64,000 bases of DNA, taken from positions 248,001 to 312,000 of the forward strand of contig JADJBW010000001.1 in assembly GCA_016703525.1 (NCBI GenBank), given 5' to 3'. This stretch comes from Actinomycetota bacterium (GTDB lineage: Bacteria > Actinomycetota > Acidimicrobiia > Acidimicrobiales > Microtrichaceae). How positions within the stretch are numbered: position 1 is the first letter of the stretch; the number at the start of each line of letters is the position of its first letter. The notes below the pieces were generated by a model. The model saw only the letters and a list, made by a program, of their open reading frames with translations. It did not search any database and was not told the origin of the DNA. This document shows positions 8,751 through 16,827 of this stretch, in pieces. The position numbers were made by a program, and so were the translations under genes.

Positions 8751-8770
8751 CGACGTATATGTAGCACTAC
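8741..8770 (-). promoter_or_regulatory. Candidate promoter/operator of the mmpL-tetR operon
   Basis: Minus-strand TACATA (8763-8758) lies 7 nt before ATG 8750. The same stretch holds the inverted repeats CTACAT-N12-ATGTAG (8741-8764) and GTAG-CA-CTAC (8761-8770). Symmetry over the start region would suit a TetR-family operator. This is inferred from position alone. Confidence 0.35.
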
Positions 8771-8954
8771 TGGATCGACCATCGCTGTTCAGCACGAAGT
8801 CGGTCGGTGGCAGATCCACGCGTGGGCGCGCGGCCGTGATCGCCGCGACCTCGCCGGTCTCGATTCCGGAGTGCTGCGGGTTCGCCGGCCGGTCCACTGC
8901 GCCGATCACCTCGCCCCGTCATCGCGGACTGGCGGCGCGCGACGGTCGGGGCCC

Positions 8955-8960
8955 TAAGCT
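8955..8960 (+). promoter_or_regulatory. Putative -10 (TAAGCT) before the small membrane protein
   Basis: TAAGCT ends 8 nt before ATG 8969 with no Shine-Dalgarno. It would drive the small protein, the metalloprotease, tilS and possibly beyond. Confidence 0.35.
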
Positions 8961-8968
8961 GACGAACG

Positions 8969-9121
8969 ATGTTCGCACTTGCCGCTCTCCTCGCTGCCGA
9001 AGGTACCCACGTGTGGCACTTCTGGCTCGCTGCGTTGCTTGCGCCGGTCACCATCTTGATGGTTGTGGGTGTCCTCGCGATGTACCTGTTCAAGGTCACC
9101 CGCCAGCGCTACCCGCGCTGA
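8969..9121 (+). CDS. Small single-pass membrane protein (50 aa)
   Basis: The frame starts at ATG 8969 and stops at TGA 9119-9121. The product has an Ala/Leu-rich N-terminus, a His/Trp-containing stretch (THVWHFW) and one transmembrane helix (about residues 19-40), and ends in a basic tail (KVTRQRYPR), so the C-terminus is probably cytoplasmic. It lies 9 bp before the metalloprotease gene and is likely co-transcribed with it. The function is unknown. Confidence 0.6.
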   Translation: MFALAALLAAEGTHVWHFWLAALLAPVTILMVVGVLAMYLFKVTRQRYPR

Positions 9122-9130
9122 CCCTGCCGC

Positions 9131-10213
9131 ATGCCTTCCGCCGTCGACTGGCGAGCCGCCGAGGCGGTCGCCGTGCGGCTGGCGCGCCGCGAGCCGATCG
9201 CGTCGTCGTTCCACTACCGGTCGCTCGCTGACGATTTCACCGAGCTGACGGCAACGGCCCAGGGCCTGGTGGAGGCGCACACCGGGTGGAACTCGCTGTC
9301 GGGCGACGCCCGCGCTCGCGTGGTCGACCGGGCGGACTGGATTCGCGCCAACCTGGCGTCGTTTCGTCGGCTGCTCCGCCCGTTGACCGATCGCATGGAG
9401 GACCGGATGGTTCCCGGACCCGTCACGGCGATGGGTGCTGCGGTCGCCGGCGCCCAGCTCGGTGCGATGCTCGGCTGGATGTCGACCCGCGTGCTGGGGC
9501 AGTACGACCTGCTCGTTCTCGAAGACGAGGACACCGACGATCAGGACATCGTCTACTACGTCGGTCCCAACATCCTGGCGCTCGAGAAGCGCTTCACGTT
9601 CCCGCCGCAGGAGTTCCGCCTGTGGGTTGCGCTCCACGAGGTGACCCACCGAACCCAATTCACCGCGAAACCGTGGCTCCGCACGTTCTTCCTGGACCAG
9701 GTGCAAGGGCTCATGCAGATGGCCGAGCCGGACCCGCGCCGGTTGTTCGACGCGATCGGTCGCGTCGCCGAGGGCCTGCGCACCGGGAAGAACCCGCTCG
9801 ACGACGGGGGGCTCATGGCGCTGTTCGCCTCGACCGAGCAGCGCGCGACGATGGACCGGGTGGGCGGGCTGATGAGCCTCCTCGAAGGCCACGGCGACGT
9901 GACCATGGACCGCGCCGGCGGCTCGGAGATCCCCTCGGCGGAACGCTTCGGGCGGGTGCTACGCCAGCGCCGAGCCGAGCGCTCCGGTGCCGCTGCGCTC
10001 GTCCAGAAGTTGATGGGCCTCGACGCGAAGCTCGCGCAGTACGACCAGGGCGAGCGCTTCATCGCCGCGATCGAGGCCGCCGGCGGACCAACGATGCTCG
10101 ACCGCGCGTTCGCCGGCCCCGACGATCTCCCGACGTTGGCCGAGATCCGCGATCCCGAAGCGTGGCTCGGTCGCGTGGCTCCGACCGCGGGGGCGGCACG
10201 CCCGCGACGATGA
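9131..10213 (+). CDS. Zinc-dependent metalloprotease (Zincin_2 family)
   Basis: A 360-residue protein with the zinc motif HEVTH at residues 169-173. Large helical segments surround it, and an EGHGD element follows about 90 residues later. This matches the actinobacterial family sometimes called coenzyme F420 biosynthesis-associated protein. Its physiological substrate is not established. It has no signal peptide, so a cytoplasmic location is likely. The stop overlaps the tilS start (ATGA), the same neighbour as in mycobacteria (Rv3626c next to mesJ/tilS), which supports the assignment. Confidence 0.82.
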   Translation: MPSAVDWRAAEAVAVRLARREPIASSFHYRSLADDFTELTATAQGLVEAHTGWNSLSGDARARVVDRADWIRANLASFRRLLRPLTDRMEDRMVPGPVTAMGAAVAGAQLGAMLGWMSTRVLGQYDLLVLEDEDTDDQDIVYYVGPNILALEKRFTFPPQEFRLWVALHEVTHRTQFTAKPWLRTFFLDQVQGLMQMAEPDPRRLFDAIGRVAEGLRTGKNPLDDGGLMALFASTEQRATMDRVGGLMSLLEGHGDVTMDRAGGSEIPSAERFGRVLRQRRAERSGAAALVQKLMGLDAKLAQYDQGERFIAAIEAAGGPTMLDRAFAGPDDLPTLAEIRDPEAWLGRVAPTAGAARPRR

Positions 10214-11088
10214 CCCCCGAATCGGTCGTAGCGGCCCTCGCCGAACGGTGCAGCTTCGCCCCCGCCGGCACCGCCGTGACCTGCGCGGTCTCCGGTGGAC
10301 CCGACTCGTCCGCGTTGCTTGCGCTCGCGACCCGTGCGGGGTGCTCGGTGACCGCGGTCTACGTGGACCATCGCCTGCGCCCCGACAGCGCCCTCGACGC
10401 GGTGCGCGTGCGCGAGTTGGCCGAGCGGTTCGGCGCCGCCTTCCGATGCGTGGTCGCTCCGATCTCGGGAACCTCGAACGTGGAGGCGCGGGCGCGAGAC
10501 GCGCGGCTCGCCGCGCTCGGACCCGACGCGCTGACCGGCCACACGGCGGACGACCTCGCCGAGACCGTCCTCATGTTCCTCCTCCGCGGGACCGGACCGG
10601 ACGGCCTCGCCGGCTTCGACGTGACTCGGCGACCGCTCTGCCGACTTCGGCGAAGCGACACTCGCGCGCTGTGCGATGCGCTCGGTATCGATCCCGTGAT
10701 CGACCCGATGAACGACGACCCTCGTTTCGTGCGCAGCCGCCTTCGTCACGAGGCCGTCCCCCTGCTGAACGACATCGCGGGTCGCGACATCGTTCCGCTG
10801 CTGTGCCGCACGGCCGCCCTGCAGGGCGACCTGTTGACCGCGCTCGACGAGGTGTCGGTCGCGCTCGATCCCACCGACGGAGCGGCGCTCACCGCAGCGC
10901 CCCGTGCGGTCGCTGCGGCTGCGCTTCGCCGTTGGTGGCGCGCCGAGAGCGGGTCCGCCTACGCACCGCCGGCCGCGGCGATCGATCGAATGCTCGACGT
11001 GGCCGCCGGGCGGTGCGTGCGTGCCGAGGTGGTGTCGGGCTGGCGGGTGGCTCGCACACACGGCGTGCTGCGGCTCGAAGCGCCCTGA
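10210..11088 (+). CDS. tilS: tRNA(Ile)-lysidine synthetase
   Basis: The ATP-pyrophosphatase PP-loop SGGPDS is at residues 28-33, and the conserved YVDHRLRP and GHTADDLAETVLMFLLRGTG segments follow. TilS attaches lysine to C34 of tRNA-Ile(CAU), so that it reads AUA and is charged with Ile. At 292 residues it is short, as in many actinobacteria that lack the extended C-terminal domains. It is translated by ATGA overlap from the metalloprotease gene and lies upstream of hpt. Confidence 0.9.
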   Translation: MTPESVVAALAERCSFAPAGTAVTCAVSGGPDSSALLALATRAGCSVTAVYVDHRLRPDSALDAVRVRELAERFGAAFRCVVAPISGTSNVEARARDARLAALGPDALTGHTADDLAETVLMFLLRGTGPDGLAGFDVTRRPLCRLRRSDTRALCDALGIDPVIDPMNDDPRFVRSRLRHEAVPLLNDIAGRDIVPLLCRTAALQGDLLTALDEVSVALDPTDGAALTAAPRAVAAAALRRWWRAESGSAYAPPAAAIDRMLDVAAGRCVRAEVVSGWRVARTHGVLRLEAP

Positions 11089-11147
11089 GCGTCGCGACAT
11101 CGCGGCGGCCGGGCGGCCTCGAATCCTGCGCGGCGTCGAGCCGACGG

Positions 11148-11153
11148 TAGGGT
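11148..11153 (+). promoter_or_regulatory. Putative -10 (TAGGGT) of hpt
   Basis: TAGGGT lies 8 nt before ATG 11162 with no ribosome-binding site. A leaderless start is inferred. Confidence 0.35.
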
Positions 11154-11161
11154 GCGCGGCG

Positions 11162-11716
11162 ATGGACTTTGTTCGCGACGATCCCCATGTCGGCGAGGTG
11201 CTGCTGAGCGAGGAGCAGATCCTCGCCAGGATCTCCGAACTGGGCGCCCAACTCACCCGCGACTACGCCGGCCGATCACCGCTGCTGGTGTGCGTGCTCA
11301 AGGGCGCATACGTGTTCGTGACCGACCTGTGCCGCACGATCGACCTGCCGGTCGAGATGGACTTCATCGCCGTGTCGTCCTACGGCAGTTCGACCCGGAC
11401 GTCGGGCGTGGTGCGCCTGGTCAAGGACCTCGATAGCGACATCGCTGGGCGCGACGTGATCCTCATCGAGGACATCGTCGATTCCGGCCTGACGCTGCGC
11501 TATCTGCGCCGCAGCCTGGAAGCACGTCATCCCGCCTCGATGGAGGTGTGTGCGCTCATCGCCCGCCGGTCGGCCGACCTCGAATCGCTCGCGGTGCGCT
11601 ACGTCGGCTTCACGATCCCCGACGAGGACTGGCTGGTCGGCTACGGCCTCGACGTCGGCCAGCGTTACCGGAACCTCCCGTACCTGGCGAAGTTCGTGCC
11701 GCCGGAGCCTTCCTGA
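11162..11716 (+). CDS. hpt: Hypoxanthine phosphoribosyltransferase
   Basis: A 184-residue type I phosphoribosyltransferase. The PRPP-binding loop VILIEDIVDSGLTL is clear. The flexible-loop SSYGSST and the C-terminal purine-binding segment (VGYGLDVGQRYRNLPYL) are those of hypoxanthine/guanine enzymes. It salvages hypoxanthine (and usually guanine) to IMP/GMP in the cytosol. The tilS-hpt-ftsH order is the classic actinobacterial and Firmicutes arrangement. A repeat array separates it from ftsH. Confidence 0.93.
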   Translation: MDFVRDDPHVGEVLLSEEQILARISELGAQLTRDYAGRSPLLVCVLKGAYVFVTDLCRTIDLPVEMDFIAVSSYGSSTRTSGVVRLVKDLDSDIAGRDVILIEDIVDSGLTLRYLRRSLEARHPASMEVCALIARRSADLESLAVRYVGFTIPDEDWLVGYGLDVGQRYRNLPYLAKFVPPEPS

Positions 11717-11727
11717 CCGTCGGCCCC

Positions 11728-11927
11728 GGTGGATCGGCCCAGTCGGTGGATCGGCCCAGTTGGTTCTGGGCCGGATTGGTGACGCTGGGGGTTGGTGGAT
11801 CGGCCCAGTTGGTTCTGGGCCCGGTTGGTGACGCTGGGGGTTGGTGGATCGGCCCAGTTGGTTCTGGGCCGGATTGGTGACGCTGGGGGTTGGTGGATCG
11901 GCCCAGTTGGTTCTGGGCCCGGTTGGC
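11728..11927 (+). repeat. 49-bp tandem repeat array with a hairpin in each unit
   Basis: Three complete 49-bp units (11745-11793, 11794-11842, 11843-11891) and a partial fourth (from 11892) follow a 16-bp stub (11728-11743). Each unit carries the inverted repeat GGCCCAG-TTGGTT-CTGGGCC. Units 1 and 3 read GGGCCGGATTGG, units 2 and 4 GGGCCCGGTTGG, so the true period is a 98-bp dimer. The array fills the hpt-ftsH gap and could act as an attenuator or an mRNA-stabilising element. Confidence 0.9.
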
Positions 11928-11977
11928 GATGGGCCTGGCGAGAGGGACGCTGGCGCTGACTGTCGGTGGGGCCCCGA

Positions 11978-11983
11978 TAGCCT
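11978..11983 (+). promoter_or_regulatory. Putative -10 (TAGCCT) of ftsH
   Basis: TAGCCT ends 9 nt before GTG 11993. No Shine-Dalgarno is present. It would head the ftsH-fol-pan series. Confidence 0.35.
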
Positions 11984-11992
11984 GACCCGGTC

Positions 11993-13825
11993 GTGAATCG
12001 GGAGCCCTCCAAGAGCAAGTTCGTGCGCGTCGTCACGAGTATCCCGGCACTGATCGTGATCGGCTTCATGGCGGTCGCGGTCGTGCTGGTGGTGTTGCGC
12101 GACCCCGACCGGGTGAGCGAGATCACCCTCACCCGGTTGCGCGACTATGCCGCCGATGGCCAGGTGCGAACAGCGACGCTCACGCATCGCACGAACGTCG
12201 TTACCGGCACGCTGCGTGACGGCCGCCGGTTCAGCGCCGGTGTGCCGCCGATGTACGGCGACGAGTTGACGACCTTCCTGCTCGACAACGGCGTGCGTGT
12301 CGACTCCGACAACGAGGACGACTCGGCCCTCGACACCTTCCTCGTCGACTATCTGCCGACCCTGTTGATCGTGGGCGTGTTCCTCTGGTTCGCGATGCAG
12401 TTGCAGGGCGGCGGACGCGCGAGCCGGTTCTCGCGCTCGTCGGCCCGGCGCGCGCGTGGCGCGCCCGACGTGCGTTTCGCCGATGTGGCGGGGGTCGACG
12501 AGGCCGTCGCCGAACTCGGTGAGATCCGTGACTTCCTGTCGGACCCCGATCGGTTCGCGAGCCTCGGCGCGAAGATTCCGCGCGGCGTGCTGCTGGTCGG
12601 CCCGCCGGGGACAGGCAAGACGCTGCTGGCCCGTGCGGTGGCGGGCGAGGCGGAGGTTCCGTTCTTCACGATCTCGGGCTCCGACTTCGTGGAGATGTTC
12701 GTCGGCGTCGGCGCGGCGCGGGTGCGCGATCTGTTCAAACAGGCGAAGGCCGCGGCGCCTGCGATCGTGTTCGTCGACGAGATCGATGCCGTGGGCCGTC
12801 ACCGCGGTGCCGGGGTTGGCGGCGGCCACGACGAGCGCGAGCAGACCTTGAACCAGCTCCTGGTGGAGATGGACGGGTTCGACGGCGTGACCGGCGTGAT
12901 TCTCATGGCGGCCACCAACCGCCCCGATGTGCTCGACCCGGCGCTCCTGCGTCCCGGCCGGTTCGATCGCCAGATCGTGGTCGACGCCCCCGACCTGCGC
13001 GGCCGCGAGGCGATCCTCGCGGTGCATGCGCGCAACAAGCCGATGGCCGACGATGTTGACCTGTCGGTGGTGGCCCGCCGCACGCCGGGGTTCACGGGCG
13101 CCGACCTGGCCAACGTGGTGAACGAGGCGGCGCTGCTGTGCGGACGTCGGCGGGGTGAGCAGATCACGATGGCCGACGTCGGCGCATCGATCGACCGCGT
13201 GATCGCGGGGCCGGAACGCACCAGCCGTGCGATGTCGGAGCGAGAACGCTCCATCACCGCGTTCCACGAGGCGGGCCACTCGGTGGTGGGCCACGCCATG
13301 CCCAACTGCGACCCGATCCACAAGGTGTCGATCGTCGCGCGAGGCCGGGCGCTCGGTTGGACCTTGAGCCTGCCCACCGAGGATCGCCACACGCACTCCA
13401 GGGGTGAACTCGTCGATCGCCTCGCGATGCTGCTGGGAGGCCGTGCTGCCGAAATCGAGGTGTTCGACGAGGTGACGACCGGAGCGCACGACGACATCGA
13501 ACGCGCCACGCGGCTCGCCCGGGCGATGGTGACCGAGTTCGGCATGAGCGAGGTGGTCGGGCCGCAGCGCCTGTCGGGCCGCGACGACGATCCCTTCTTG
13601 GGTCGCGACCACGTGCAGCGCCACGAGGTGTCCGAAGCGGTCGCGGCGTCGGTGGATCGCGAGGTCAAACGGCTGCTCGACGAAGCCGAGGCCGCTGCTC
13701 GGGCGGTGCTCGTCGCGCACCGCCCGGTGCTCGACGCGCTCGCCGCGGCCCTGATCGAGCGTGAAACGCTGGAAGAGCACGAACTCAACGCTGTCTTCGC
13801 CCCGATGGGAGTGATCCGAAGTTGA
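11993..13825 (+). CDS. ftsH: ATP-dependent zinc metalloprotease FtsH
   Basis: A 610-residue membrane AAA+ protease that degrades misassembled membrane proteins and regulators. Two N-terminal transmembrane helices (about residues 13-34 and 123-138) flank a short periplasmic domain. The AAA module has Walker A GPPGTGKT (203-210), Walker B IVFVDEIDA and the second-region RPGRFDR. The zinc site is HEAGH (425-429), with a downstream acidic ligand in the TTGAHDDIERAT segment. The start is GTG 11993. The stop overlaps the folE start (TTGA), so ftsH heads the folate operon, as in mycobacteria. Confidence 0.95.
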   Translation: MNREPSKSKFVRVVTSIPALIVIGFMAVAVVLVVLRDPDRVSEITLTRLRDYAADGQVRTATLTHRTNVVTGTLRDGRRFSAGVPPMYGDELTTFLLDNGVRVDSDNEDDSALDTFLVDYLPTLLIVGVFLWFAMQLQGGGRASRFSRSSARRARGAPDVRFADVAGVDEAVAELGEIRDFLSDPDRFASLGAKIPRGVLLVGPPGTGKTLLARAVAGEAEVPFFTISGSDFVEMFVGVGAARVRDLFKQAKAAAPAIVFVDEIDAVGRHRGAGVGGGHDEREQTLNQLLVEMDGFDGVTGVILMAATNRPDVLDPALLRPGRFDRQIVVDAPDLRGREAILAVHARNKPMADDVDLSVVARRTPGFTGADLANVVNEAALLCGRRRGEQITMADVGASIDRVIAGPERTSRAMSERERSITAFHEAGHSVVGHAMPNCDPIHKVSIVARGRALGWTLSLPTEDRHTHSRGELVDRLAMLLGGRAAEIEVFDEVTTGAHDDIERATRLARAMVTEFGMSEVVGPQRLSGRDDDPFLGRDHVQRHEVSEAVAASVDREVKRLLDEAEAAARAVLVAHRPVLDALAAALIERETLEEHELNAVFAPMGVIRS

Positions 13826-14466
13826 CCGATAACCACATGTCCCCCGAGCACGACCTCCATCGGATCGACCCGCTCCCGGCCTCGTCGAACGGCGGCGCCA
13901 TCGATGTCGATCGGATCGCCGCGGCCGTGCGCGAGATCCTCGCCGCGATCGGCGAGGACCCGGACCGGGACGGCTTGCAGGACACGCCGGCCCGGGTGGC
14001 TCGCATGTACGCCGAGACCTGCGCCGGGCTGCACGAGGATCCGTCGCTGCACCTCAAGGTCGCGTTCGACGCCGACCACGACGAGATGATCCTCGTGCGC
14101 GACATCCCCTTCTATTCGATGTGCGAGCACCACCTGGTGCCGTTCTTCGGACACGCCCACGTGGCGTACATCCCCAATGTCGACGGTCGCATCACGGGGC
14201 TGTCCAAGCTCGCCCGCCTGGTGGACGGATACGCGAAGCGCCCGCAGGTGCAGGAGCGGCTCACCACCCAGGTTGCCGACGCCATGGAGACGGTGCTGCG
14301 ACCTCGAGGAACACTCGTGCTGCTCGAGGCGGAACATCTGTGCATGGGCATGCGCGGTGTGCGCAAGCCCGGGTCATCGACGGTCACATCTGCGGTTCGC
14401 GGCATCTTCCGCAACGATGTCGCTGCGCGGGCCGAGGCCATGCGGCTCGTCGGGGCTCGCCACTGA
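13822..14466 (+). CDS. folE: GTP cyclohydrolase I
   Basis: Converts GTP to 7,8-dihydroneopterin triphosphate, the first folate step. The zinc-binding CEHHLVPFFG motif is at about residue 101. The later segments RITGLSKLARLVDGYAKRPQ and LEAEHLCMGMRGVRKPG (zinc ligand and GTP-binding residues) are intact. The start may be TTG 13822, overlapping the ftsH stop, or ATG 13837; the N-terminal 30 residues are not conserved, so the choice is open. It is followed by folP after 117 bp with a separate -10. Confidence 0.93.
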   Translation: MTDNHMSPEHDLHRIDPLPASSNGGAIDVDRIAAAVREILAAIGEDPDRDGLQDTPARVARMYAETCAGLHEDPSLHLKVAFDADHDEMILVRDIPFYSMCEHHLVPFFGHAHVAYIPNVDGRITGLSKLARLVDGYAKRPQVQERLTTQVADAMETVLRPRGTLVLLEAEHLCMGMRGVRKPGSSTVTSAVRGIFRNDVAARAEAMRLVGARH

Positions 14467-14569
14467 GCTTCGATCGAGCCGGCGTGTTCCGCCACTCGAG
14501 ATCGCGATCGATGCCAGCGGTTGCGACAGCGGCCCGGCAGGTCGGATCGGCGGTGGTCCCGGACTCGCC

Positions 14570-14575
14570 TACCAT
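14570..14575 (+). promoter_or_regulatory. Putative -10 (TACCAT) of folP
   Basis: TACCAT lies 8 nt before GTG 14584, with no Shine-Dalgarno. It could give folP-folB-folK-panC an internal promoter. Confidence 0.35.
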
Positions 14576-14583
14576 CACCTGAC

Positions 14584-15492
14584 GTGGTGACGGTCATGGG
14601 CATCCTCAACGTGACGCCCGACTCGTTCAGCGACGGCGGCCGGTTCGTCGCGAACGCTCATCCCGACGTGCCCGCGGCGGTCGAGGCGGCGGCCGCGATG
14701 ATCGCCGCAGGTGCCCAGGTCATCGACATCGGTGGTGAGTCGTCCCGTCCGGGAGCGCGGCCCGTCGATCCCGCAGTCGAGGCGGCACGAGTGCTGCCGG
14801 TCATCGAGGCAGTCGCGGGTCTCGGCGTGCGGGTCTCGGTCGACACCCGCCACGAACAGGTCGCCAGAGCCGCGGTCGCGGCGGGTGCCAGCATCATCAA
14901 TGACATCTCCGCCTCACTGTGGGCGGTCGCAGCCGACCTCGGCGTCGGATGGGTCGCGATGCACATGGCCGGGAGTCCCGCCACGATGCAGGCCGAACCG
15001 CACTATGACGACGTTGTCGACGAGGTGCTCTCGTATCTGCTCGACCGAGCCCGACAGGCCGCCTCGGCGGGTGTCACCGAGATGTGGATCGATCCCGGGC
15101 TCGGATTCGGGAAGTCCTTCGCCCACAACGTGGCCCTGCTCGCGGCGGCGGACCGGTTCGTGGCGACCGGGATTCCCGTCGCCCTCGGCATCAGCCGCAA
15201 GCACTCCACCGGCCTGCTGAGCGCCCGCGCCGACGCCTCGACCGACGCGTCGGCCACGGGCGCTCCTGACGGCCCGACCCCCACGACCGATCGCCTCGAC
15301 GTTTCGCTCGCGATCGCCACATGGGCGATGATCGCCGGCGTCTCGATGATTCGTGCTCACGATGTGCGCCCGCATGTCGATGCGTGCAAGGTCGTCGCCG
15401 GCCAGATCTCCGACGACCGCGTCACCGCAAGACCCGCCCCTCTTCCGACGCTGCCCGGCGCAGCCAAACCTCAGGATCCGTCATGGCAGTGA
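14584..15492 (+). CDS. folP: Dihydropteroate synthase
   Basis: Condenses dihydropterin pyrophosphate with p-aminobenzoate and is the sulfonamide target. The signature MGILNVTPDSFSDGGRF starts at about residue 5, followed by IDIGGESSRPGA, a DTRH segment, INDISA, and the C-terminal RAHDV loop. At 302 residues it fits a monofunctional enzyme. GTG 14584 is preferred to an upstream in-frame start because the conserved strand begins just after it. The 3' end overlaps the next gene by 10 nt. Confidence 0.92.
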   Translation: MVTVMGILNVTPDSFSDGGRFVANAHPDVPAAVEAAAAMIAAGAQVIDIGGESSRPGARPVDPAVEAARVLPVIEAVAGLGVRVSVDTRHEQVARAAVAAGASIINDISASLWAVAADLGVGWVAMHMAGSPATMQAEPHYDDVVDEVLSYLLDRARQAASAGVTEMWIDPGLGFGKSFAHNVALLAAADRFVATGIPVALGISRKHSTGLLSARADASTDASATGAPDGPTPTTDRLDVSLAIATWAMIAGVSMIRAHDVRPHVDACKVVAGQISDDRVTARPAPLPTLPGAAKPQDPSWQ

Positions 15493-16016
15493 AAGGCAAA
15501 TGGGCTCAGGGCATCCGCCCGCGGCACTTCAGCTGGGTAATCCAGGACCGTCTCGCGATCTGCGAGCGACCCGGCGGATACGGGCCGAATCACCGCAAGG
15601 TCCGCCGCCAAGAGGAGATCATCTGGATTCGCGAACAGGGGTTCGCGCCGGTGATCAGCCTCATCTCGGCGACGCACAACCTCCACAACTACGACGAGAT
15701 GGGCGTGACGTGGCGTCATCGCCCGTTCCCCTCGGCCGAAGACCATCCGCACTACCTCGGTGAGCTGTACCCCGAGCTGAAGGCGTTGCAGGACCGCGGA
15801 TCGAACGTGCTCGTACACGCCGAGGAGCTCGGCGATCGCGTGGTCGGGCTCATGGCCGGCTACGTCGTCTGGGCAGGCCTCATCGCCGAGCCGCCACGCG
15901 CGATCTTCGTGCTCGAACACATGACCTCACGTCAGCTCGGACCGGAGGGCCGAGCGATCGTTGCGGTCGCCGAGCGACTGCGCCACGACGCGGCCGGCGG
16001 AGGCGCCACGTCGTGA
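15483..16016 (+). CDS. Tyrosine-phosphatase-like protein with the catalytic Cys missing
   Basis: A 177-residue protein in the folate operon. Its second half has the shape of a dual-specificity phosphatase P-loop region: VLVHAEELGDRVVGLMAGY sits where active enzymes have H-C-x5-R. The Cys position is Ala, while H, G and R remain. An N-terminal basic segment (RPRHFSWVIQDRLAICERPGGYG) precedes it. I infer a pseudophosphatase or binding module and not an active enzyme. The partner is unknown, but its position between folP and folB (overlaps of 10 and 4 nt) suggests a role tied to folate-gene expression. Confidence 0.6.
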   Translation: MAVKGKWAQGIRPRHFSWVIQDRLAICERPGGYGPNHRKVRRQEEIIWIREQGFAPVISLISATHNLHNYDEMGVTWRHRPFPSAEDHPHYLGELYPELKALQDRGSNVLVHAEELGDRVVGLMAGYVVWAGLIAEPPRAIFVLEHMTSRQLGPEGRAIVAVAERLRHDAAGGGATS

Positions 16017-16384
16017 CGTCCGCCGACGTCATCGAGCTACGCGGCCTTCGGGTGGTGTCGTACTGCGGCGCCTTGCCCGAAGAACAGGTACGCGCCCAGC
16101 CGTTCGAGTTCGACGTCGACGTCTGGACCGACCTGGCGCGCGCCGGCGGGTCGGATCGACTCGACGACACCGTCGACTACGGCGCGTTGTGCGGCACCAT
16201 CGCTGCGACCGCGCTCGGCGCGCGGGTCGCGCTCATGGAGCACCTCGCACAGCTCGTGGCCGACGCCGTGCTTGCCACCGAAGCGGTCGATGCCGTTGCG
16301 GTGACCGTGCGCAAGCTCCGGCCACCGGTCCCGCAGGATCTCGCGACAGCGGGCGTGCGGATCCATCGGGCCAACCACTCGTGA
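16013..16384 (+). CDS. folB: Dihydroneopterin aldolase
   Basis: A 123-residue enzyme that cleaves dihydroneopterin to 6-hydroxymethyl-dihydropterin and glycolaldehyde. The family features are an N-terminal LRVVSYCGALPEEQ strand (active-site Tyr near residue 17), a DTVDYGALC segment, an LMEHLAQLVAD helix with the conserved Glu, and a VTVRKLRPP strand containing the catalytic Lys. GTG 16013 overlaps the upstream stop (GTGA), and its own stop overlaps folK. Confidence 0.9.
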   Translation: MTSADVIELRGLRVVSYCGALPEEQVRAQPFEFDVDVWTDLARAGGSDRLDDTVDYGALCGTIAATALGARVALMEHLAQLVADAVLATEAVDAVAVTVRKLRPPVPQDLATAGVRIHRANHS

Positions 16385-16827
16385 GGGCGCTGCTCGGCCT
16401 CGGGTCGAACCTCGGCGATCGACTCGCGTTTCTGCGCGACGCCGTCGAGTCGTTGCCCGACGTGGTCGCCGTGTCGCCAATCTACGAGAGCGATCCCGTC
16501 GGCGGACCCGACCAGGGCGCCTTCCTCAACTTGGTCGTCGAGCTCGACACCGAGATCGCGCCCCGCGAGCTCCTGCGGATCTGTCACCGCATCGAATCCG
16601 CCGCGCACCGTGTGCGGGCCGAACGGTGGGGCCCCCGCACGCTCGACCTCGACATCATCTGGATCGACGGCGTGGAACTCGACGACCCGCAGCTCACGAT
16701 CCCGCATCCCCGCTGGCGCGATCGTCGCTTCGTACTTGCGCCCCTGCGCGACCTGGCTCCCGACCTGGTGAGCGACACCGACGTCGAGCGCGCCGAGGGC
16801 CGCGTGTGGCGCGTCGAGGGCTGGTGA
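16381..16827 (+). CDS. folK: HPPK (6-hydroxymethyl-dihydropterin pyrophosphokinase)
   Basis: A 148-residue kinase that transfers pyrophosphate from ATP to hydroxymethyl-dihydropterin, giving the FolP substrate. ALLGLGSNLGDR, the YESDPVGGPDQGAFLN loop, RWGPRTLDLDI (Mg-binding Asp pair) and IPHPRWRDRRFVLAPL are all family hallmarks. GTG 16381 overlaps the folB stop, and its stop overlaps the next start (GTGA). It is in one tight run folP-X-folB-folK-panG-like-panC. Confidence 0.93.
   Translation: MRALLGLGSNLGDRLAFLRDAVESLPDVVAVSPIYESDPVGGPDQGAFLNLVVELDTEIAPRELLRICHRIESAAHRVRAERWGPRTLDLDIIWIDGVELDDPQLTIPHPRWRDRRFVLAPLRDLAPDLVSDTDVERAEGRVWRVEGW

Noticed and set aside
11728..11927. 49-bp repeats as a CRISPR array
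   Set aside because: Units are directly tandem with no unique spacers and no cas genes nearby.
11276..13780. 834-codon open frame antisense to ftsH
   Set aside because: High-GC third positions make long antisense frames common; ftsH itself carries all AAA+/zinc motifs on the plus strand.
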